From assembly GCA_026214975.1 (NCBI GenBank), contig JAOBSW010000547.1, positions 1 to 64,000 on the forward strand: a stretch of 64,000 bases of DNA, read 5' to 3'. This document shows, piece by piece, positions 33,712 through 42,278 of the stretch. The notes under the pieces were generated by a model. It did not search any database and was not told the DNA's origin. It was given only the letters and a program-made list of their open reading frames with translations. A program made the position numbers and the translations under genes. Positions within the stretch are counted from its first letter, which is position 1. Each line of letters opens with the position of its first letter. Source of the stretch: Gentiana macrophylla. Taxonomy: Eukaryota; Streptophyta; Magnoliopsida; Gentianales; Gentianaceae.

Positions 33712-34560
33712 ATGCAAACCAGGAGTAAGAAGGGACCTCTTATCTTTAACCCCGAACCAGAACGATCCATTCTCAAACGGAAGCTCTTTCCCGATCTGGA
33801 CATCATGGCTGACCAAGTTCAAAATCCGAATCCAGTTCCTCCTAATCCAGCTCTCCCAAATCCAAATCCAGATCCTCAAGCCCAAATGAATATGCTCCTT
33901 CAACAGATCCAAGCTTTACAACAACAACAGAATCAACAAGCTGGGCTACATAATCAATTGCAACAATTCCATCAAAACCAGCTAAACCAGTTGAACCAAG
34001 ATCCCTATGCTCCCTATCTTAACCAGGATTTCCTGGAAGGGCATAGACCTATTCGCCCTCCAGAAATGGGGCAAGTAAACTTTGATCTAAAAAATGGAGT
34101 GGTTGGACTAGTCCAGAATAGTTCTTTTCATGGCACTGCTCAAGAAGATCCTCATGACTTCTTGTCCACCTTTGTTCAAATCTGCGAAGCAGGCCATTAT
34201 CCTGGTGTTGATTCTGAGATTGTAAAGTTGAAACTCTTCCCGTTTGCTCTAAAAGGAGAAGCAAACCGTTGGTTTAAATCCTTAGCCCATCATTCTCTCC
34301 ATTCCTGGAATGACGTTAAAAGAGCCTTTGCTCTTAAGTGGGTCTCCCCTGGTACAATCATGGACATGAAAAGGGAGATAGCCACATTTGAACAACTTGA
34401 TGGTGAGAGTGTGGGTAAAGCATGTGAAAGACTAAATCTGTTGATGAGGAAGTGCCCCAATCATGGATACGATAGACATGAGCTACTCGAGTTATTCTCT
34501 GAGGTGTCTCTCAACCAAATAGAGACTACCTTGATTCGACCGCTCGTGGATCCTTTCTAG
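33712..34560 (+). CDS. Gypsy-1 gag (N-terminal and capsid part)
   Basis: Start ATG at 33712 gives MQTRSKKGPLIF, the same start context as MQTRS in Gypsy-2 at 50948. Residues 40-110 are Pro/Asn/Gln-rich. About 130-240 is the retrotransposon gag capsid domain: DPHDFLSTFVQICEAG, KLKLFPFALKGEANRWFKSL, SWNDVKRAFALKWVSPG, then FEQLDGESVGKACERLNLLMRKCPNHG. The frame stops at 34560 right after ETTLIRPLVDPF, where functional Athila gag continues, so it is truncated. Gag would assemble cytoplasmic particles. Confidence 0.9.
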   Translation: MQTRSKKGPLIFNPEPERSILKRKLFPDLDIMADQVQNPNPVPPNPALPNPNPDPQAQMNMLLQQIQALQQQQNQQAGLHNQLQQFHQNQLNQLNQDPYAPYLNQDFLEGHRPIRPPEMGQVNFDLKNGVVGLVQNSSFHGTAQEDPHDFLSTFVQICEAGHYPGVDSEIVKLKLFPFALKGEANRWFKSLAHHSLHSWNDVKRAFALKWVSPGTIMDMKREIATFEQLDGESVGKACERLNLLMRKCPNHGYDRHELLELFSEVSLNQIETTLIRPLVDPF

Positions 34561-35940
34561 GGGAGGTGATGACGCCGCCTCTGGGGTAGTGAAACAATAG
34601 CGAAGAATAACATATGGTCATCTCCAAGGAAGGCCAATGTTAGTGGGAAATCGGGAGTCTGCTTTGCGAGCAACTCGAGACTAAGAAGCTAGTTGCTCAA
34701 ATGGAAATAATGAGCAAGCAACTAGCCAATTTGCAGATCAAAGAAGAAAGAGCGCCATCGGATGTGAATTATATGGGACTTCAGCGGGAGATGAAATCGA
34801 GGAAGTGAATTTCAACCAAACCCAAGGAAACTTCAATCGAATCGAATTATTCGATTTCAACGTCCCAATGCACCACTGGCCCATCCAATTCAAACACTTC
34901 CTTCAACTCAAGCTATCAAAGACCACCTCGCGGAGTGGTTAATCGATCTTACAATACCAACTCCCGAGAGACCGCAAGGTGGTTGGAATCAAAGCCAACA
35001 TCAAAATCACACCACCTCATGTGTCCTCAAAGATAATTTTGATGAGCTAGTGGATATGGTGAAGACCTTGTCTACTAGTGTCAAGGCAATAGAGAGCAGT
35101 CGGGCGGATGGCGGATCGGCAAGCAAGCGAGACCCACGATAAACTTCCAAGTTATACCGAGAGAAATCCAGCAGATATCAATGTTTGCCTTTGCCATCAC
35201 ACCTCAATGGGAGTATGGAGACCAAGAGTTGAATGAAGTCACGCCGAGAAGTGGTAGCGGCGGGACCGGGAAGGTATCGGAAGCGAGCAGCCCCCTCCCG
35301 ACGCAATAAGTTCAGGAGGGGTAATCGAGAATCTTATCTTGAAGAAACCAACAATGAGGAGGAGCTTAATGATGGCGGTTCTTGGGGATGAGGATGCTTC
35401 GATTCGAGGAAAAGTCGTGTGTATGTGTTCACGACAAAGAGGAGGAGGAAAAGTTTGTGAGATGGAAGGATAAGGAGGACGAAGCCATTAAAAAGTCGGT
35501 GTTTGTTCACGACAATGATAAAGCCCTTCCTTATCCACCAAAGAGGAAGAGAGAATACCCTCATTCTTGACAAACAATATGACGGAGTGAGGAGGATGCT
35601 TAGAGACACCAAAGTGAGTATACCCCTAGCAGAGGTATTGGTGAAATGCCCAAGTGCTCTAAGTATCTCAAAGAAGTTTGTGGGAGTAAGAAGAAGCTTC
35701 AAGGGATGGCAGAGAGAGATATTAAGAGAAGATCGTTTCTATGGTTTTCAGAAAGTTCTTTGTTTAAGCGAGGTGACCCGGACGACCTTCAATCTCTTGT
35801 GAGATTGAAGGCCACAAGTTCCAAAACGTCTTATGCGACTCGGGGCCTCCATAAATGTGATGCCATTAAACGTCTGCAAAAAGCTCGGCTTAGATAAAAG
35901 AATGCGGAACGCCTATTTCTCTCTGAGATGGTGGACCGAT
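34561..35940 (+). pseudogene. Gypsy-1 gag C-terminal region and gag-protease linker, degraded
   Basis: Coding traces in all three frames: a Gln/Asn-rich part near 34780-35000, then around 35600-35700 words like MPKCSKYLKEVCGSKKKLQGM, which recall the conserved Athila stretch before the protease, and RGDPDD at 35770. Several indels make it untranslatable as one protein. Confidence 0.6.
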
Positions 35941-36289
35941 CTAGTCGCTCGTGACCGGTTGTGTTACTAATGTTCTTCTTCATGTTGAACATTTGGTTTT
36001 CCTATCGAGTGGGTTATCTTAGACTACCCACGACAAGGAGATGCCTCTAATTCTAGGCCGGACCTTTTTAGACACCTCTGCCGCCTCATTGACTTCTCGT
36101 AAGGGTCGATTACACTTAGAGTTGATGATACATCACATTACCTTTACACAAGGGAAAAGTCTAGAGAACACTTTGAGTGAAGAAATCTCGTTCATTGAAG
36201 CAATTTATGAGGACGAAGAAGATGCCAAATCGAGGGAAGTGAAGAGCCGGCGAGAGATAGGTGTTTTTGAAGTTATAAACATTGAAGAT
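35941..36289 (+). pseudogene. Gypsy-1 protease, C-terminal half
   Basis: MPLILGRTFLDTSAASLTSRKGRLHLELMIHHITF (from 36041) matches the second half of plant Gypsy aspartic proteases, which have PLILGRPFL. The first half with the DLGAS active site should lie in 35880-36040, but I could not read it in frame. The frame is cut by the Gypsy-NA insertion at 36290 and its continuation, before RT, restarts at 44278. Confidence 0.78.
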
Positions 36290-38315
36290 TGATGGGCGTA
36301 ATTTCTACGGTCGGTCAAACAAAGACTCGAAACCTTAGCGAGAATCTACCCTCTAACCGGCGGTGTACCGGTCGAGTGTAGGATAGTGCTTGAGGAGTCG
36401 AGAGTCGATCCATCGAGAGATTGGCTTTGAGTACCCACAGTTGACTTATTTCTCGATTCAGTCAACAAGATAGATATGGAGTTATACTATTGCATAAAAT
36501 AAAGATTACACTACTCGGAATTCTAAGCAGTTAAAAGAAGTATGGCGAACTACGATCCAAATGGATTACTTTACCATTAGAATGATTGCCCCGGAGTGTG
36601 CCTTACTCTACCTTGCCGTCTAACAATAACTCATAGGACAAACCCCGTGATTGGGACTAAACTTGATGACTAGGGCGTCAATCTAGTACACGGGTAGGTG
36701 TCAGACTACCTTTCAAGCCCAAAACTTCTACGGTCCCGAAACCCCGTTCCCACACGTCGCCGCAACATACATTTATAAGCTAACGTGTGTGCAACTATGA
36801 AAAAGGTTGTCAATCTCATTCAAAGCTATTAAAACAATCAAAACAAGTTTCGTGATGTGAATTATCGATTAGAACGTTAAATTACGCGCTACACTACCTC
36901 CCGGTTCGTCTCTCTAATGGTGTTTCACTCACCTTCACATAGTTCAACCATACGAAGAATATAGCTACTCATAATCGAATCTAAGTTATACAAACAAGAT
37001 AAAAGCATCACAACAACAATAAAACAACAAGAACACATACCCATTTCGATTCAAATTGAAGAACCAAATTCGAGCTCCAAAAGGACAAATCTTGTCACTT
37101 GAAATGTTACAAATCGAAGCTAAAAGTTGTATAATCAAAGAGAGGATCGAAAGAGCGATTCTAATGATATATAGCACGTTATCTAACACCTTGGGACGAA
37201 GAAAATCGCCCAAAATCGCCTAAGAGAAGTTGGGGGGCGGCTGTTGTTCCATTAGGGTTGGAATGAGGGAGTATTTATAGGTGGAGCAGAAAAATACGCA
37301 GCAAGCTGGCCCTGGACGCCAGTCCAGCCATTCTGGACGCTTGATCCAGGGCTTCAGACGCCGATTCACGAGTTTTGCATGAAGATGGAAGCTTGTTCTT
37401 GAGTGGACGCTCGTCCAGAATGGCCTTCAGTATTTCCACCATAACTTCACTTCTAGGGATCCAAATGAGATGATTCAAGATGCATTGGAAAGCTGATTCA
37501 TTCCTATACAACTTTCATCAAGACAACTTTCCCTGAAAATGCCTCCAAGTGTGACCAAAATGCCCATGAAGTGACTGGTTCTGCTTTGAATCGCTTGGAC
37601 GCCCGTCCACTGAAGATCTCAACTCTCTGAATCAAAATTGGGCATTCTGGACGCCCGTTTGCACATCCTGGACGCCCGTCCACATCCCCGGACGCTCGTC
37701 CACTTTTCCGGACGCTCGTCCACTTGAAGTCTCAACTCTCTGCATCAAAAAAGGCACCCTGGACGCCAGTTCATATTTACGGACGCCACCCGAACCCAGC
37801 TCCAGTCTTTTGCTCATAACTTCACTTCTAGGGCTCCAAATGAGGTGATTCAACATGCGTTGGAAATCTCTTTCAATCCTCTACAACTTGTATCAAGACA
37901 CCTAGACCAGAAAATGCCTCCATCATAGGCCAAAATGCTGCTGAAGTGAACGTAGGGTGAGGGCAACAATTATCTTCTTCCTTTTCTTCATTTTTCTCCT
38001 TCTTTGGCTCATTCTTGCACCTTGATGATACTTCTCATCATAAATATTTGCCTTCCGGGTTCTCGAGACACCCTAGTCCTGCATCCATATGAAACAACAA
38101 GCAAACGTGTAACCCCGCAAACTACGGGTGCTCGGGAAAACGAGTATAAAATGCTAAAATAAGGCCGAGTTTACGGAAAACCGACAGTCACTCGCCGTGC
38201 AACAAAACTTCATTTCATACTCAAAACAGGGTCTAAACTTACCCGAAACATGCCAGAAATGTGATAATCGTGGGCTAAACTGCACAGAAATGTACAGTAA
38301 AGTTGGTTCCTATCA
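36290..38315 (-). repeat. 3' LTR of Gypsy-NA
   Basis: On plus it runs from TGATGGGCGTAA to TTCCTATCA, 2026 bp, nearly identical to 42279-44277 over most of its length. It has a minus TATA box at 37272-37279, two copies of the AAAGTTGTAGA-type block (37431-37578, 37811-37950), and two dyad arrays. Confidence 0.92.
37314..37793. repeat. Dyad arrays in the U3 of Gypsy-NA
   Basis: Motifs start at 37314, 37335, 37356 (weak), 37405, then 37597, 37649, 37670, 37690, 37710, 37761 and 37781. Typical copies are GGACGCCCGTCC and GGACGCTCGTCC. Steps are 20-21 or 49-52 bp apart from the long gap, which contains the conserved block. The nearest copy is 34 nt upstream of the minus-strand TATA box. Confidence 0.88.
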
Positions 38316-38352
38316 CCACCCCACACTTAGCCTTTACTCGCCCTCGAGTAAA
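38316..38352 (-). promoter_or_regulatory. Hairpin plus polypurine tract of Gypsy-NA
   Basis: On minus: arms TTTACTCG and CGAGTAAA with loop AGGG (38333-38352), then GGCT, then AAGTGTGGGGTGG up to the LTR at 38315. Confidence 0.87.
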
Positions 38353-40045
38353 ATAGGCGTTCAAACAAAGCCAAGGAATCAACTTTACGGTACATGCATG
38401 TGCTTTCAAAATATCGAGGTAAAAAGAATTTAGCTAAGAGAATGTATTACCTTGACTCTACCAAACCATAACACGGAGTGAATGTGTGTTTGAATGACGA
38501 CGACTTATGCTTAATACGATTTCGGGCTTGGAATACCGGACAAATGACTTTACACGATCTTGCCCTTCCTAGAATCTCCACTAATCGGGACTAACCAAGG
38601 TTAAACACGGTCCAGCAGGACTTGAAACGGTTATAACGTTAGGCTAGGGTAATTTCGGTTAATCGAAAAAAGTAATTTGGGAAACTGGAGAAAAGAAATA
38701 CGAGTGAACAAAATCCAAACACGTACCCCGTCTTCTCTTCTAAACAAACCAACCAAACTCCTTTTTGATCATTTTCAACATTTTTGGAAACCATAGGATA
38801 CTAAAATACCCGAACTCATTGCCAAACTTGACTATGTTTCAAGTGTTGTGAGGTGAGCTCGAATACCTTAGTGCCTATCTGACTATCCCAACCCTAACAT
38901 CATCATTAACTTTAAGCTCATTGCCTTGTTTCAACCCTTTATTTCTATATACAAAGCCAAGTTATTTGATTTGATTTTTTTTTTTTGAAATAAAACCCGA
39001 GCATACAGCTCCACCGAGCTCCTCCTCATCCTTATAGCTCCAAACAGAGAAACAACATCCCGACTCATAAACAACATTTCCCCCCACCCCACACTTGCCT
39101 TGGCAAGTGTGGTCAAACAAGAGATTAAGTCCACTCGTATGGTTAGAAGAAGGGAATGTGACTAAAAATAAGGCTCAAGGGTAGGTTTCTGACTAAGTTA
39201 CGAAATGGCTAAAAGCGAATGGTGGTCAGACCATTCTATCAAGGCTGAGAGGGGCTACGAAGGTCAAACATTCGGCTCAGGCTTATTTGGCTAAAGTAGG
39301 GTAAAAAAGAACGCCAAAACTGTCATCCCGTGTTCCTACCAAGGCTAATCCTTCTATTTCGCCTCAAAACTAGGGGTACAAGTGTGTAAAGCAATCGTGA
39401 TAACCAAAAACGTCGTCAAACGTGTACTAAAAAGATGTTCCGTATCATGACAAAGTAGACTCACTGTGAGACATTCACAAAACTAAAAACCTTTCACCAT
39501 TCAATTGTGAACAACATGCATATATCGTGGTGTTAAAACCTTGGATAAATTTGAAAGGACCTATAAATTGACTCGGGAACAAGTAAAACCAAGTTTATCA
39601 CATCATGGCATAACACTTTTCAAAACATGCGAAATAAGCTAAGACGTCCCCCCCCTCACTTGAGTGAAACACCGTCCTCGGTGTGTGAACGAAAAGGAAA
39701 AAGAAAGACTTAGCTTATGAGCCGGCAAACGGCACGATCAAGTCCCGTAACGGTCGTGAAGTACTCCATCCCGAATCCCTATACAATGAAAAACATATCC
39801 AAGAACCAAATGCACGGGACATGGTCCACGTGCCAAAGCAAATACTATAGGGAATGCAGGGGTAATAAAAAGAACGACGCGTTACGTACGAGAAAATTTG
39901 AACAAAAATGTCATAAAGATAGAAAAATATGGATCAAACATACAATAAATGACCAATGAATCCACACGTGCCCAAAATAAAATCCATGAATCCACAACCC
40001 CAAAACACAAAAGATGGACCTCAAAACATGCAAAACACAACAAAT
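38353..40045 (-). other. Gypsy-NA 3' noncoding region
   Basis: No coding signal. It holds a perfect 24-bp palindrome next to a G-rich tract (39069-39112), and a G8 run at 39649-39657 on minus preceded by an ACACCG/CGGTGT stem. These look like additional polypurine-type signals. Confidence 0.6.
39089..39112. repeat. Perfect palindrome at the internal polypurine tract of Gypsy-NA
   Basis: Arms CCACACTTGCC and GGCAAGTGTGG with two central bases. On minus its right arm overlaps AAGTGTGGGGTGGGGGG. Confidence 0.9.
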
Positions 40046-40063
40046 GGTGGGTTGCCTCCCACC
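40046..40063 (-). promoter_or_regulatory. AGGCAA-loop hairpin downstream of the Gypsy-NA ORF
   Basis: On minus GGTGGG-AGGCAA-CCCACC, preceded by the word GACGTAAAACAAAGGCGCT (40064-40084). The same arrangement follows pol in Gypsy-1 and, damaged, in Gypsy-2. Confidence 0.8.
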
Positions 40064-40180
40064 GAGCGCCTTTGTTTTACGTCGTTGGCTCGACCAAGTG
40101 ACACCAAAACGGACTCAAACAATAAAAGACTCAAAACAACAATTCAAATATTTCATTTCAAACAAGTATCATCAAAACCA

Positions 40181-40885
40181 TCAACCAAAATCCGAACTCA
40201 AAAAGATCAACAACTCAAGAAGAATACAAATAGCAAGCATCATGAAAACCGAGTTCGTTAGAAACTTACCTCTCATAGCCCTCGATGCAACCTCCTCCCA
40301 ACTCGGGAATCCTCTTCTATCAAAACCTCTCATCATCTTCTTCTTGGAATCACCCCACCACCGTGGTCTTTCCACTCTATCACCTCTACGTGCGTCTTCC
40401 ACCCGGGACCCTTCGAACTTAACCTCGTAGAACTCATCCGCACAGAATGGAAGGGAGTAGTAGTCTGGGACCGGCATATCAAAGATGACCAAACTATCCG
40501 GGGGTGTCAATATAATGGGCTCATCCATATGACCTCGAATCACAAGCAAGCTAGGCGGTAAATTGAGCTGTCCCATCTTCTTCTCCATTTCTAATCCCAC
40601 CGGATCGACGACCTCAAATAAGTCTATCGCACCTCTTGTCACGGTGTCATGATGGTCATCGTCGGGATGTGGTATGGTAGACAACAGTTCCACCTCCCCC
40701 ACTTCATAATCATGGGTATCCTCCATGTCCCAGAGCATGGAAATACCAAAAGCTTCCGGCTCACCCAAAACTGAGGTTGGGTCCACTACAAGTGGCTTGG
40801 CATACTCATAAAAATTCTCCACCGACTCTAACGGTACATCATCAACTAATGGAGTGATGGGCGATCCCATATCAGTCTCTTGCAT
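40181..40885 (-). pseudogene. Gypsy-NA ORF, C-terminal piece (acidic, hydrophobic end)
   Basis: 234 codons, acidic, with VDDVPLESVENFYEYAKPL, DLFEVVDPVGLEMEKKMGQL, and a basic stretch (RRGDRVERPRWWGDSKKKMMRG) before a hydrophobic C-terminus (VFMMLAICILLELLIFLSS), which could span a membrane. No known gag, RT or integrase motif is seen. It is in the same frame as the two upstream pieces (all start coordinates agree modulo 3), so one original ORF of about 660 codons, later broken, is likely. Function unknown. Confidence 0.6.
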
Positions 40886-40948
40886 CTCAATCTCGGCTCA
40901 TCAAATGTTGTGCTCAAATCTATCCCACACCCTTCAAGGTCATCATTT

Positions 40949-41302
40949 TCATTTCTTCGGAGGCGGTGTAATAGATAAAATCCGCACATCTTCCATCTCC
41001 AAATCTAGCATTTCCTCTTCATCACATAATGAGCCATTTTCACCACCAAAAACTTCTTGTTCACTCATAACAATGGATGGCTCCACCACACATTCCATCA
41101 AAGTTTCATCAATTTTCATCTCAAGAGGTGAAGGTGCCATAGGTAGAACATGAAACCTGCCATAGTCAAATATTGCAATTGGAGGTGGCACTATGGGCAG
41201 CCCCAACTCACTATCAGGCTCGGATATCTCGTCATAGAAAGCCGATTCATCAACCTCACTCTCCACCTCTTCACCTGTCGGCTTTCTCAGCCCTCTTTCC
41301 AT
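40949..41302 (-). pseudogene. Gypsy-NA ORF, middle piece (acidic)
   Basis: 118 codons rich in Glu/Asp and Pro (EEVESEVDESAFYDEISEPDSELGLPIVPPP). Between it and the first piece (41303-41590) a coding-like stretch is readable in another frame (e.g. EIEDPNFYNEVSDRKRA and a Glu/Arg-rich helix), so indels rather than introns explain the breaks. No family recognised. Confidence 0.55.
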
Positions 41303-41590
41303 TGCGAGTTCTCTCTTAACAAATGCCTAACTCTCTTTTCCTAGCTTCCAACTCGGCTTGCATTCTTTTCTCTCTCGCTGCCTCATTCACTTCATATGCA
41401 TAAGCTTCTTCCCGTCATGCTCGCTTTCGGTCCGACACCTCATTGTAGAAATTTGGATCCTCAATCTCACTATCTACTCGGACCGTTTGTGTGCAAGACT
41501 TTTCTTTTGATCCGGCATCCGGGCCGTCATGATAGACACGATATCTCGAGACATCCAACATAGCCTTGTATCTCAGTATGGGGCCAATCT

Positions 41591-42157
41591 TCATTTATTT
41601 GGGCAAGTCCTATATTCCCCGCTGGAAAACTTGTCTTGCATCTCCCCAACCCGTTTCAAAGCATCCTCGGCCTCTTTATATAACACGAGCATCCGGTTCA
41701 ACCAATCGATCAATTGATGTGCCGACACTTCCTCATCCATAGCCATAGAAACACTTTCAATGAGCTCATGAATAATACCACTTTCTCGTTCCTCTTCCGC
41801 ATAGGCGAGGTCAATCTGCTGCAAGTGCTGATTTTGAGAGCTCCAATTCCAAGGGTTGTTCGAGTCATAATTCTGATTATTCCCTTGTCCTTGATTTGGG
41901 CTCCAATTGTAGTCATGCTGGCTTTGATTGCCTCCCCAATTTCCCGGCTGATTCTGGTTCCAATTGCCCCCAGAATTCTGTCCATTATAGTTCCCCTCAT
42001 CATATCGATAATCATCGTCGTCCATTCCACATCCCATGAACGCACCCTGCTCTTGGTAATACGATTGATAATACTGATTTTGACCAAGCTCAGGTGCCCA
42101 AGGTTGGTAGGTAGATCGGTCTTCATATAAGTTGTATTGTTGAGAATATCCACCCAT
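41591..42157 (-). pseudogene. Gypsy-NA ORF, N-terminal piece (Gln/Asn/Gly/Trp-rich)
   Basis: 188 codons beginning MGGYSQQYNLYEDRSTYQPWAPELGQNQYYQ about 100 nt after the primer site, so ATG 42157 is the probable start of the element's only ORF. The first 115 residues are low-complexity (GGNWNQNQPGNWGG, NNPWNWSSQNQ). They resemble the Asn/Gln-rich C-terminus of Athila gag, e.g. 52140-52330 in Gypsy-2, but lack the capsid domain and zinc knuckle. A helical segment follows (ESGIIHELIESVSMAMDEEV, LYKEAEDALKRVGEMQDKF). Perhaps a gag derivative. Confidence 0.6.
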
Positions 42158-42256
42158 TTATGCTCAAGTTGCAAAATCACAGAAAACAACAAGAAAACAA
42201 TAAAAACGACCTAAGCCCAAGCTTTCGGTCAACTATTGTGATATCAAAGCATTGCC

Positions 42257-42275
42257 AATCCCGGCAACGGCGCCA
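42257..42275 (-). promoter_or_regulatory. Primer binding site (tRNA-Asp) of Gypsy-NA
   Basis: On minus TGGCGCCGTTGCCGGGATT, three bases after the LTR end. Confidence 0.92.
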
Positions 42276-42278
42276 TTT

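Noticed and set aside
35382..35570. Lys/Glu-rich open frame as a separate gene
   Set aside because: Position and words match the degraded gag-protease linker of Gypsy-1.
37597..37793. Regular repeats that resemble a CRISPR array
   Set aside because: Plant DNA inside an LTR; repeats are 12-bp dyads, spacing alternates 20 and 50 bp, spacers are not unique in the required sense, and no cas genes exist.
38931..39134. 67-codon minus-strand frame in the Gypsy-NA 3' region
   Set aside because: Crosses the palindrome and polypurine-type tract; no counterpart and no recognisable domain.
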